From: UBA4742 sp002403895
Lineage (GTDB): Bacteria > Actinomycetota > Acidimicrobiia > Acidimicrobiales > Acidimicrobilacustridaceae
DNA: 11,768 nt
Reading direction: 5' to 3'
Assembly: GCA_036823295.1 (NCBI GenBank)
Contig: DAISGD010000081.1
Coordinates: 1-11,768 of the forward strand
How positions within the stretch are numbered: the stretch's first letter is position 1; every line of letters begins with the position of its first letter. Under the pieces are notes generated by a model. It had not been told where the DNA came from. It saw only the letters and a list, made by a program, of their open reading frames with translations, and did no database searches. The position numbers and the translations under genes are program-made. Shown piece by piece: positions 5,573-11,768 of the stretch.

Positions 5573-5927
5573 GTCCGAAGCGTCGAGGCGTGGCGCCAGG
5601 TCGGCGAGAACGCCCGGCCGGTCTCCCAGCTGGCCCNNNNNNNNNNNNNNNNNNNNNNNNNNNNNNNNNNNNNNNNNNNNNNNNNNNNNNNNNNNNNNNN
5701 NNNNNNNNNNNNNNNNNNNNNNNNNNNNNNNNNNNNGTCGAGGCGTGGCGCCAGGTCGGCGAGAACGCCCGGCCGGTCTCCCAGCTGGCCCGCGAGCTCG
5801 GGGTGTGTTGGTGTCGGGCCACGAACATCTTGACGACCGCGGCCGTGACCGGATGCTGCTGGGGCTGCGCGTCGGTGACCCCCACGACGACGTCCTCGGT
5901 GACTGGCCTGGCCAAAGAATCGCCGCA
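5573..5927 (+). pseudogene. ISL3-family transposase remnant, internally deleted and interrupted by the assembly gap
   Basis: Two pieces of one transposase type are recognisable. The first (about 5573-5636, repeated at 5737-5810) reads SVEAWRQVGENARPVSQLA and continues RELGVCW, the helix-turn-helix region before the catalytic core. The second, in another frame from about 5830, reads HLDDRGRDRMLLGLRVGDPH then DDVLGDW; after one extra base it continues LAKES. It matches the late-middle part of ISL3 transposases. The catalytic core between them and the C-terminal part are missing. The family call is from remembered sequence patterns. Because the two 55-bp copies flanking the N run are identical, the deletion is unlikely to be inside the gap: joining the copies gives GVCW directly followed by the second piece. 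Confidence 0.65.
5637..5736. other. assembly gap (100 N) flanked by identical 55-bp sequences
   Basis: The 55 bases before the gap (5582-5636) equal the 55 bases after it (5737-5791). A round 100-N run and a 55-base overlap are what a scaffolder produces when two contigs that share a terminal k-mer are placed side by side instead of merged. The real DNA may have one copy and no gap, or a tandem or longer repeat. Confidence 0.95.
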
Positions 5928-5935
5928 CTCGCAAC

Positions 5936-6341
5936 CCGGCGAGTCAACCGATCATGACGACCCCGGGCTTATCCCACTCGGTGCTGTCCCCGCCTTCGGC
6001 CCGCAGGTCCTGGCGATCTGTGTGGCGGCGGCCAATCCGCTCTGCCCGGCGGCGACCCTCGGTAACTGCTCGGGCCACGTCCAGAGCGAACGGCTTCGGG
6101 CCACGGAACGCTTACCTGACGGCTAGAGCGAATCCTGCGCGGACTGCTACCGGGATCCTGCGCCCAACGCCCCGGCTGTTGGTGTCATCGATCGGCGTTA
6201 GGCAGTGATCTAGGTGAACCACGCTGCGACCGATTGAATGGCCCCGCCTCGACCGGTGTCCAAGATGTGGACGTTGCTGTCGCCGCAGTGTCCCCTTTTG
6301 GGTTCGGCGAGATTGCTTGGACTGATTGGCTGGAGCGGGGG
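5936..6341. other. gene-free stretch, decayed sequence
   Basis: Between the transposase remnant and the DUF899 stop I see no credible gene. Open frames exist on both strands but show only the arginine- or proline-rich composition of shadow frames in GC-rich DNA. It may hold the remaining eroded part of the insertion element; no terminal repeat was found. Confidence 0.5.
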
Positions 6342-7082
6342 TCAGGCCGAGAAGTCGGGCCTCGGACCGTGCACGCTCGATGCGCGACCCTCGGGCTTCT
6401 CCCAGTCCTCTTGGCGCCCGAGCGGTGTCACGTCGAGGAACGCGTACGAGCCACCCAGCGACTCCGTTCCGCGGGCGAACATCGAGTAGGTGTGGAAGAT
6501 GCGGCCGTCGTCGTGCAGGAATACGCTGTACCCGGGTTGCTCGGACGATCCGTCCGCCATCCATCCCATGCCGACCTGTTCGAGCTCCTCCAAGGTGCGG
6601 AAGTTGAACTCGATGGGTGCGACGGTCGCGTCGATCGTGACGTGGAAGTCGTAGTTGAAGTCGGTGCCGAAGGACGAGTACCAGGGGAACGTCCATCCCC
6701 GCTCCGCTCGGTACTTCTCGATCGTGGCCAGCGGCGCGCGCGAGACGACGGCGAGCGTCGTGTCGCGCGCATGCAGATGGGTGAGGAGCCCGGCCGAGAT
6801 CTCGTCGGCGGCCGCCGTGCAGCTCGAGCAGCCGACTTCCCAACTCGGGTCGAACATGAAGTGTTGGACGATGAGCTGGTGCCGCCCGTCGAACAGGTCG
6901 AGGAGCCGAGCCGGGCCGTCGGGACCCTCGAAGGCGTAGTTCTTCTCGATCGCCACCATCGGCAGCCGCCGACGCTTGGCGTTGAGGGCGTCGCGCGCCC
7001 GGGTCATCGCCTTCTCCTCGGAGAGCAGCTCGATGCGAGCGGCCCGCCACTGCTCCGGGGTCACGATCTCAGGAAGGCTCAT
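6342..7082 (-). CDS. DUF899 family protein (thioredoxin-like)
   Basis: A 246-residue DUF899 protein. It begins LPEIVTPEQWRAARIELLSE with EEKAMTRARDALNAKRRRLP, the conserved family opening. LLDLFDGRHQLIVQHFMFDP then leads to C85-S-S-C88, the thioredoxin-like CxxC position, and WTFPWYSSFGTDFNYDFHVT. YSVFLHDDGRIFHTYSMFAR and LLDVTPLGRQE-like (FLDVTPLGRQEDW) complete the domain. The biochemical function of DUF899 is not established; the fold suggests redox activity. AAGGAG lies 8 bp before ATG 7082. It diverges from the VOC gene across a 151-bp region with a strong dyad. DUF899 and VOC genes near ECF sigma genes of this type are a plausible regulon, by inference. Confidence 0.92.
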   Translation of the reverse strand: MSLPEIVTPEQWRAARIELLSEEKAMTRARDALNAKRRRLPMVAIEKNYAFEGPDGPARLLDLFDGRHQLIVQHFMFDPSWEVGCSSCTAAADEISAGLLTHLHARDTTLAVVSRAPLATIEKYRAERGWTFPWYSSFGTDFNYDFHVTIDATVAPIEFNFRTLEELEQVGMGWMADGSSEQPGYSVFLHDDGRIFHTYSMFARGTESLGGSYAFLDVTPLGRQEDWEKPEGRASSVHGPRPDFSA

Positions 7083-7141
7083 CAGTTCTGCTCCTTAGAG
7101 GTTGGCTTGGCTCGGTTGAAAGACGTCCCACCGCACACTTT

Positions 7142-7168
7142 CTCATCGGTCTCCCGAGTACCGATGAG
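7142..7168. promoter_or_regulatory. perfect 9-9-9 inverted repeat in the divergent DUF899/VOC promoter region
   Basis: CTCATCGGT (7142-7150), nine spacer bases (7151-7159), then ACCGATGAG (7160-7168). It is centred between the two start codons (about 73 bp from DUF899 and 79 bp from VOC). Because genes point away on both sides it cannot be a terminator for either; an operator controlling both genes is the simplest reading. Confidence 0.6.
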
Positions 7169-7233
7169 TTCGACAACGCCGGTCGGTCTCACGCGCTAGA
7201 CAGCCATTCGAACATCGAACAAGGAGCATTTCC

Positions 7234-8001
7234 ATGCCTCAGCGTGACGTTTCGCCCTTCGGCGCCCCCTGTTGGGTCGACCTCTTCTCCTCCGCTACCG
7301 ACATCGCCGAGACGTTCTACGGTGAGCTGTTCGGTTGGACGGCGGAACGTGCCGGCGAGGAATTCGGCGGCTACATGAACTTCTCGAAGGACGGCAAGCG
7401 TGTCGCCGGGTGCATGAAGAACGATGGATCCTCGGGTATGCCTGACCTCTGGTCGGTGTACTTGGCCACGAAGGATGCGCAAGCGACGTCCGACGCGGCC
7501 GTTGCCAACGGCGGTCAGGTCATGGTCGCGCCGATGGAGGTAGGGGAACTTGGCAGCATGGTCGTCTTGACCGACGCCGGCGGGGCCGCGATCGGTGCTT
7601 GGCAGCCGGGACTTCACACCGGGTTTGCGATCCTCGGCGAGGCCGGGACGCCCAGCTGGTTCGAACTTCACACCCGGGACTACGACACGACCGTCAAGTT
7701 CTACGAAGAGGTCTTCGACTGGAATACCAATGTCGTCAGCGACTCGCCCGAGTTCCGGTATACGACCCTCGGCGAAGGCGAGTCGATGTTGGCTGGCATC
7801 ATGGACGCTTCGGGCTTCTTGCCCGAAGGTGTACCGGCGCACTGGTCCGTCTACTTCGGTACCGACGATACGGATGCCTCGTTGGTGAAGGTCGTCGAGC
7901 TCGGCGGTTCGGTGATTCTGCCCGCAGAAGACACCCCGTACGGTCGCTTGGCGACGGCCGCCGATCCGACGGGCGCCATCTTCAAGCTCGTGCACATGTA
8001 A
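7234..8001 (+). CDS. VOC-family protein with two glyoxalase-like modules
   Basis: A 255-residue protein made of two vicinal-oxygen-chelate modules, about residues 10-125 and 138-255. Module 1: APCWVDLFSSATDIAETFYG, ELFGWTAER, DLWSVYLATKDAQA, and GAAIGAWQ. Module 2: GTPSWFELHTRDYDTTVKFY, EVFDWNTNV, HWSVYFGTDDTDAS, and GAIFKLVHM. The layout resembles the mycobacterial 27-kDa antigen Cfp30B/Rv0577 type, for which no enzymatic reaction is settled; methylglyoxal or antibiotic binding is known for other VOC proteins. AAGGAG lies about 9 bp before ATG 7234. The ECF sigma gene follows after 58 bp on the same strand, so they may be co-transcribed. Confidence 0.93.
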   Translation: MPQRDVSPFGAPCWVDLFSSATDIAETFYGELFGWTAERAGEEFGGYMNFSKDGKRVAGCMKNDGSSGMPDLWSVYLATKDAQATSDAAVANGGQVMVAPMEVGELGSMVVLTDAGGAAIGAWQPGLHTGFAILGEAGTPSWFELHTRDYDTTVKFYEEVFDWNTNVVSDSPEFRYTTLGEGESMLAGIMDASGFLPEGVPAHWSVYFGTDDTDASLVKVVELGGSVILPAEDTPYGRLATAADPTGAIFKLVHM

Positions 8002-8059
8002 TGGTGCTCTCGGCGGAGGCACGGAGCAGTGACCTTGTTGGGACCTACGATGGTCGACG

Positions 8060-9070
8060 ATGTCAACCTCTGTGCCATCCGTGGGGGATGAATCGGGCTC
8101 AGTCGATTCTTTGGCCGAGCTCGAACTCGAGCGTGCCCTCGAATCCCACCGCGTCGAACTCACCGGGTACTGCTACCGCATGTTGGGTGCAGCATCCGAA
8201 GCCGAGGACGCCGTGCAAGAGACCATGATCCGAGCATGGCGATCGATCGCTGGTTTCGAGGGCCGCTCGTCATTGCGGTCGTGGCTGTACCGCATTGCCA
8301 GCGACGTCTGTGTCGACATGCATCGCAGTCCGCAACGACGCGCCCAGCCGATGGAGATGGGCCCGTCGACGCGAGCCGCCGACGTGGTGTTGGGTCCGCA
8401 ATCGCCTGAACACATGTTCGTGCAACCTGTTGCCGACGGCCGCGTCATCGCCCTCCATGGTGACCCGGCCGAAATCGCGGCGGCGCGCGAATCGATCCGC
8501 CTCGCGTTCGTCGCTGCACTCCAGCACCTTCCGTCCAAACAGCGTTCGGTACTCATCCTTTGTGAAGTGATGCGGTGGCCAGCGAGCGAGGTGGCCGAGC
8601 TTCTCGATACGAGCGTCGCGTCCGTGAACAGCGCGCTCCAGCGCGCTCGAGCGACACTCGCATCGGTGCAAGGCGACCCGCTCGATTCTGCGGTCGAGCC
8701 CGTGCACCAAGCCTTGCTCGCTCGCTACGTCGACGCTTTTGAGCGCTACGACATCAGCGAGCTGGTTACCTTGCTCCGCGACGATGTCATCCTTTCGATG
8801 CCGCCCTGGGAGACGTGGCTCGAAGGTCCAGCTGAACTGGCGGCATGGTTTCTCGGACAGGGCATCGTTTGCAAGGACGGCAAGTTGTTGCCGATCAATG
8901 TCAACGGCACTGCTGGGTTCGGTAACTACCACAACGTGGGGCCCGGAGTATGGGAACCGTGGGCCATCCAGGTGATTGAGATCGCCGCAGGCAAGATCGT
9001 CGGACACCACAACTTCTTGTATCCCGATTCTTTTGGCGAGTTCGGGCTTCCGGCGCGCATCGAGGCGTAG
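8060..9070 (+). CDS. ECF sigma factor with C-terminal SnoaL-like domain (SigG/SigX5-type, TIGR02960-like)
   Basis: A 336-residue sigma-70 family factor. Sigma region 2 spans about 25-95 (YCYRMLGAASEAEDAVQETM, then GFEGRSSLRSWLYRIASDVC). Sigma region 4 spans about 146-202 (LAFVAALQHLPSKQRSVLIL, WPASEVAELLDTSVASVNSA, LQRARATLA). A SnoaL-like domain from about 215 (ALLARYVDAFERYDISELVT, SMPPWETWLEGPAELAAWFL, IQVIEIAAGKIVGHHNFLYP) replaces the separate anti-sigma usual for small ECF factors. In related factors this extension tunes activity. No anti-sigma gene is adjacent, in line with that. The ATG at 8060 lacks a clear Shine-Dalgarno. It follows the VOC gene by 58 bp and ends 4 bp from the convergent STAS-like gene. 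Targets are likely to include the VOC gene, by analogy only. Confidence 0.93.
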   Translation: MSTSVPSVGDESGSVDSLAELELERALESHRVELTGYCYRMLGAASEAEDAVQETMIRAWRSIAGFEGRSSLRSWLYRIASDVCVDMHRSPQRRAQPMEMGPSTRAADVVLGPQSPEHMFVQPVADGRVIALHGDPAEIAAARESIRLAFVAALQHLPSKQRSVLILCEVMRWPASEVAELLDTSVASVNSALQRARATLASVQGDPLDSAVEPVHQALLARYVDAFERYDISELVTLLRDDVILSMPPWETWLEGPAELAAWFLGQGIVCKDGKLLPINVNGTAGFGNYHNVGPGVWEPWAIQVIEIAAGKIVGHHNFLYPDSFGEFGLPARIEA

Positions 9071-9074
9071 CTCT

Positions 9075-9311
9075 TCAGAGGCCGAAGCGGTCGGTGACGC
9101 CAACGAACCCGACGAGCTCCCGCAACTCCGGGTGCGTCTCGGTGAGCCGTATCGACCAACCCAAACGTGACGCAGCGAGCTGGAGACGTAAGAGCCAGTC
9201 GATCAGGCCCAGGTCACAGGGTGTCGTCGATCCGATTCTGCCGATCGGAATCACGCGGTCGTCGGTGATGAGCACGATCACCGCTCTCGGCTCCGACTCG
9301 ACCTGTGTCAC
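9075..9311 (-). CDS. small STAS-like protein
   Basis: A 78-residue product read from GTG 9311; the frame is closed upstream by a TAG at about 9337. The pattern of a short beta strand (RAVIVLI), a helix with LGLIDWLLRLQLAASRLGWS, then IRLTETHPELRELVGFVGV matches the second half of small actinobacterial STAS-domain proteins, where an aliphatic helix precedes LREL..L.GL. Members bind partners such as anti-sigma factors or transporters, but many are of unknown role. It is shorter than typical STAS domains (about 90-110 residues), so the N-terminus may be eroded. It is convergent with the ECF sigma gene. No ribosome binding site is obvious. Confidence 0.6.
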   Translation of the reverse strand: MTQVESEPRAVIVLITDDRVIPIGRIGSTTPCDLGLIDWLLRLQLAASRLGWSIRLTETHPELRELVGFVGVTDRFGL

Positions 9312-9351
9312 AACCGGTAGGACGGAACGCGCAGATAGGCGCTACGGAGCA

Positions 9352-9500
9352 GCGGGGGAGGGCGATCATGTCGATGCGGACGATCCCGTTGCTCGTGATG
9401 GTGAACTCCCAGGGCAACCTTCAGTCGTTCGTTCACGAGCCAAGCCGGTCCGGCGGCGCCGTCGATGAGCGCCACGCGGGTGCTCGCGTCTGCGCTACGG
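9352..9500 (-). pseudogene. C-terminal remnant of an ECF41/SigJ-like sigma factor (SnoaL-domain tail)
   Basis: Read on the minus strand, one frame gives STRVALIDGAAGPAWLVNERL followed by KV. After a shift at about 9417 the next frame gives WEFTITSNGIVRIDMIA. Together this matches the last part of SigJ/ECF41-type sigma factors (pattern ...NGAAG.....GR...V..FTV..GRI..ID.IADP). Nothing of sigma regions 2 and 4 is present: the segment begins inside the last codons of the TIGR03086 gene. It is therefore a gene relic rather than a gene. It is not part of the intact sigma factor at 8060-9070, which is on the other strand and of another subfamily. Confidence 0.6.
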
Positions 9501-10064
9501 GCGCCGCCCGGTGAGGTCCAGTAGGCGTTCTTGCAGGGGAGCGTCATCGGGTACTTCACCGCTGGGACCGTTGCCGAAACGGCCGCTCTGGGCGATGAAC
9601 GCAGCGCGCGGTTCGAACTCCTTCCACACCTGGACGAGCAATTCGTGGTCGAGTCGCTCGTCGCCGCCCGTTGCACGGGCGAGGTCCCACGCGTGCAGTG
9701 TCAGATCACCCAACCGGAAGCCGAGCAACTGCGCGCCGGGCATGTCGCCGATGTGGTGATGTACGACGCGCTCGAGCGCGCCCGGAACGGCGAACGCCTG
9801 GCGTTGGGCTACGGCGGCGGCCCGAAACTCGCCGACCGGGTCGTCTCCGAAGCCTCCGGCAAATGCGGCGGCTATGGCCTCGTCGAGCGACGCGCCGGTC
9901 AGTAGGTGAGCGGCAAAGCGGTTGCCACCGATGAGGTGGTCGGTGAGGTCGCGTACCGTCCAGTCTGCACATGGCGTGGGTATCGACCACTGCTCGATGG
10001 TCACGCCAGCCAGGCGGCGGTCGAATTCGTCAGAGGCGCGGGCGAGGGCTTCGGACGGTTCCAT
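9495..10064 (-). CDS. TIGR03086-family metal-binding protein (mycothiol-dependent DinB-like)
   Basis: A 189-residue four-helix protein of the DinB/maleylpyruvate-isomerase-like superfamily. The N-terminal signature is TPCADWTVRDLTDHLIGGNR with H43; the second metal-ligand region is LGDLTLHAWDLARATG with H124 and D127. These His/Asp positions bind a divalent metal, and relatives use mycothiol as the thiol cofactor; the reaction here is not known. Mycothiol use fits an actinobacterium. Start ATG 10064 gives the family-typical N-terminus; there is no Shine-Dalgarno before it. The 3' end runs into a sigma-factor relic, so its downstream neighbour may have been replaced. Confidence 0.9.
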   Translation of the reverse strand: MEPSEALARASDEFDRRLAGVTIEQWSIPTPCADWTVRDLTDHLIGGNRFAAHLLTGASLDEAIAAAFAGGFGDDPVGEFRAAAVAQRQAFAVPGALERVVHHHIGDMPGAQLLGFRLGDLTLHAWDLARATGGDERLDHELLVQVWKEFEPRAAFIAQSGRFGNGPSGEVPDDAPLQERLLDLTGRRP

Positions 10065-10072
10065 GTTCGAGG

Positions 10073-10078
10073 AATCTA
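10073..10078 (-). promoter_or_regulatory. possible -10 box for a leaderless TIGR03086 transcript
   Basis: TAGATT on the minus strand ends 8 bp before ATG 10064, and no ribosome binding site is present, which fits a leaderless or near-leaderless start. No matching -35 box was found, so this is weak. Confidence 0.25.
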
Positions 10079-10239
10079 GTAACTCTCCGGCTGGACAGCG
10101 CTCGACCTGGTGTCACGATTCGTGGGGTCCACCCGATCCCCCGAAGCGAGGGCTGCACTGCCAGCGGCGTCGGCCGCTACTTGAGGGCTGCGGCGACGGT
10201 TCCCCGAAGCTGACGTGATCCGCGACGTGTTGGCATTCC

Positions 10240-10613
10240 GGCGCCGCGAGGTCATCGAAGTCGATCTTGTCGAACCAGGCGGTGCCGCTGCTCATCGTGG
10301 TGACCCGGGCCTCGGTCGCGGCGCGCAGCAGGGCAGCAGGTGGGCGGTGAGGGCGAAGTGGCCGAGGTAGTTGCTGCCGAACTGGAGCTCGAAGCCGTCT
10401 TCGGTGGTATCGGCGCTTGGGCGGGGCCATGATGCCGGCGTTGTTGATCAGGATGTCGTATGGGTGGCCCTGTCCGACGAGGCGCTCGCCGATCGCGGCG
10501 ACGCTGGCGAGCGACGAGAGGTCGAGGTCTTCGAGCCGGAGCTTGGCCCCCGGGACCTGCTCGCGCAGCTGCCCGATGGCGGTCGGGTCGAGGAGGTGGT
10601 CGAGGGCTCTGCC
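10240..10613 (-). pseudogene. short-chain dehydrogenase/reductase (SDR) pseudogene
   Basis: The middle of an SDR is clear: AKLRLEDLDLSSLASVAAIG then ILINNAGIMAPPKR (the NNAG motif). After a +1 shift near 10410 the next frame reads TTEDGFELQFGSNYLGHFAL then TAHLLP. After a compensating base loss at a run of C near 10331 the first frame resumes with LLRAATEARVTTMSSGTAWF and DKIDFDDL. The N-terminal cofactor-binding TGxxxGxG part, the YxxSK active site and the C-terminus are missing. NAD(P)-dependent oxidation of an unknown substrate would have been its role. The two shifts alone could be sequencing errors, but the missing ends make it a true fragment. Confidence 0.8.
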
Positions 10614-10767
10614 GAACCCGGGACGGTTCACTGATCCACTTCGGCGACCTACCGCGGGGAGCTCGGGCTCGGTGAGCTGAGCCAGGCATCCAGCTCGGCG
10701 AGTGCTGGCCCCAGCACAGATGTCTGTCAGTGGATATGGTGATCGCCGCGGCGACGAGGGAGGGGCG

Positions 10768-11511
10768 ATGCCGGCTCCCATATACGACACCATCGGGCGG
10801 GGCTACACCAGGTACCGCCAGCCGGACCCACGCTGGGGCACCCAGATCAACGCTGCCCTCGGCGACGCTCGAACGGTCATCAACGTGGGCGCCGGGTCAG
10901 GCTCCTACGAACCGACTGATCGACAGGTCATCGCCGTAGAACCCTCTCGAGCCATGATCGACCAGCGGCCACCGGGGTCAGCGCCGGCGATTCTCGGCAA
11001 CGCGGAGCCCTTGCCCTTCGCCGACGCAGCCTTCGACGCTGCGATGGCGTTGCTGACCGTCCATCATTGGCCTGATGCGGGTGCCGGTTTGAGCGAGCTG
11101 CAGCGGGTCTCGAAGCGCCAGGTTGTCTTGACGTGGGACCCTGCGCTCTTCGCCGAGCGGATGTGGTTCGTTCGGGAGTACCTGCCCGCAGTCTTTGATC
11201 GTGAATCTGGCTTGGCGACGCTCGACACGATCAGCGAGCACCTCGATGTGGAGCGCGTAGAGGTTCTCCCTGTGGCCGCGGATTGCACCGATGGCGTCTT
11301 GGGCGCCTACTGGGCCCGGCCTGAGGCGTTCCTCGATCCCGACGTCCGCTCTGCTATCTCCGGCATGGTCCTGCTCGATCAAGCGCTCGTCGATACCGCG
11401 ATTGAGCGTCTGCGAACTGATCTGGACAGTGGCCGTTGGGAGCGGGACCACCCAGAGCTCCTGGCTAGCATCGAGCTTGATCTCGGCTACCGACTCGTCG
11501 TCGCCCAGTAG
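10768..11511 (+). CDS. class I SAM-dependent methyltransferase
   Basis: A 247-residue methyltransferase. The opening IYDTIGRGYTRYRQPDPRW is typical of UbiE-like members. Motif I is VINVGAGSGSYEP (residues 37-49), the acidic residue at the end of beta-2 is E58 (VIAVEPS), and GNAEPLPFADAAFDAAMALL then TVHHW forms motifs II-III with the usual post-I pattern. VSKRQVVLTWDP follows. It transfers a methyl group from S-adenosylmethionine to an unidentified acceptor, in the cytoplasm. ATG 10768 is chosen over an in-frame start at 10702 because GAGGGAGGGG lies directly upstream and the protein then starts at the family-usual point. It stands alone between two gene relics. Confidence 0.9.
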   Translation: MPAPIYDTIGRGYTRYRQPDPRWGTQINAALGDARTVINVGAGSGSYEPTDRQVIAVEPSRAMIDQRPPGSAPAILGNAEPLPFADAAFDAAMALLTVHHWPDAGAGLSELQRVSKRQVVLTWDPALFAERMWFVREYLPAVFDRESGLATLDTISEHLDVERVEVLPVAADCTDGVLGAYWARPEAFLDPDVRSAISGMVLLDQALVDTAIERLRTDLDSGRWERDHPELLASIELDLGYRLVVAQ

Positions 11512-11555
11512 CCTCACGCCGCGCTCCAGCTGGCGCCGCACCGGCCGGCGCTGTC

Positions 11556-11720
11556 GGCCGCTGGGACATCATCCCGCCGTTCGACTTCGGCCCCGGTGAG
11601 CAGTACGCAGGGATGAACTGGACCCCCGACGGGCAGGCGACCTTCGACGCTGGATGCCAACTCACCGCAGCGACCACCACCACCACCACCGGCGGTGCCG
11701 AGTCGGAGCGCGGTATGTGA
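11556..11720 (+). pseudogene. C-terminal remnant of a secreted/surface protein
   Basis: The frame reads GRWDIIPPFDFGPGEQYAGM, then NWTPDGQATFDAGCQL, then a run of six threonines and a short tail before TGA at 11718. The 'DIIPPF...NW...GQA...C' block is known from the region before a threonine-rich linker in actinobacterial extracellular proteins. No start codon, signal peptide or further domain precedes it, and the frame is blocked by the methyltransferase gene upstream. It is the orphan end of a larger gene. No sorting signal or membrane anchor follows the threonine run. Nothing further is seen from 11721 to the window end. Confidence 0.6.
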
Positions 11721-11768
11721 CCCCAGCAGCATCGCACGCGGCACCGTGAGCGCATACGTGGCCGTTAG

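Noticed and set aside
4939..6126. Long plus-strand frame of 395 codons spanning the N gap
   Set aside because: It is opposite the SnoaL gene, crosses 100 N, and has no family resemblance except the ISL3 piece after the gap.
7189..8163. 324-codon minus-strand frame
   Set aside because: Antisense to the well-supported VOC gene.
9720..9735. GAGCAACTGCGC, resembling the 26-bp regulatory element
   Set aside because: It lies inside the TIGR03086 coding sequence and lacks the CTGCGCAG core and second arm.
10140..10210. Short direct repeat CCCCGAAGC downstream of the SDR relic
   Set aside because: Nine bases in GC-rich DNA twice within 70 bp; no further structure or array.
1..11768. CRISPR array, phage genes, toxin-antitoxin pair, rRNA or tRNA genes
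   Set aside because: No regularly spaced repeats, no structural phage proteins, and no RNA gene signatures were found on either strand by eye.

Overview
The window is high-GC DNA with actinobacterial gene content: a LuxR regulator with a GAF-like sensor, a SigG/SigX5-like ECF sigma factor carrying a SnoaL domain, a TIGR03086/mycothiol-dependent DinB-like protein, DUF899 and a two-module VOC protein. A surface-protein tail of the 'DIIPPF...NW...GQA' type followed by a threonine run points tentatively to Acidimicrobiia, but no marker gene settles this. The 100-base N gap flanked by two identical 55-base ends suggests a short-read, probably metagenomic, scaffold.

Left part (1-1565): the start of a GMC oxidoreductase (minus, cut by the window edge) faces a small LuxR-type HTH protein that looks like the tail of a larger regulator. 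After it come a DsrE-like protein and an SRPBCC protein, likely co-transcribed. Middle left (1602-3683): a short, internally deleted IS6-family element with intact-looking terminal inverted repeats lies against the 3' end of a nitrile hydratase operon (beta, alpha, accessory protein; minus; ATGA overlaps between all three). The alpha subunit has the cobalt-type CTLCSC metal motif. The IS end supplies the last codons and the stop of the accessory gene. Middle (3684-5525): a SnoaL-like 'ester cyclase' gene and a GAF-LuxR regulator gene form a second minus-strand unit. Its promoter has a perfect 7-4-7 dyad centred about -43.5 from a predicted leaderless start, where a LuxR-type activator would sit. 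A 26-bp element with one mismatch occurs upstream of both the nitrile hydratase and the SnoaL/LuxR units, suggesting shared control.

The centre (5573-6341) holds decayed ISL3-type transposase pieces, the assembly gap and unassigned DNA. Right part (6342-11768): DUF899 (minus) and VOC (plus) genes diverge from a 151-bp region with a perfect 9-9-9 dyad. The VOC gene is followed by the ECF sigma gene. A convergent minus-strand set follows: a TIGR03086 protein, a remnant of an ECF41/SigJ-like sigma-factor tail, and a small STAS-like protein. A frameshifted SDR pseudogene, an intact SAM methyltransferase and the orphan tail of a surface protein close the window.

Overall this is an accessory, gene-turnover region with many broken genes. 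I do not see a convincing new multi-gene system. The most testable novelty is the regulatory architecture: the LuxR dyad, the shared 26-bp element beside the nitrile hydratase operon, and the 9-9-9 dyad between DUF899 and VOC.
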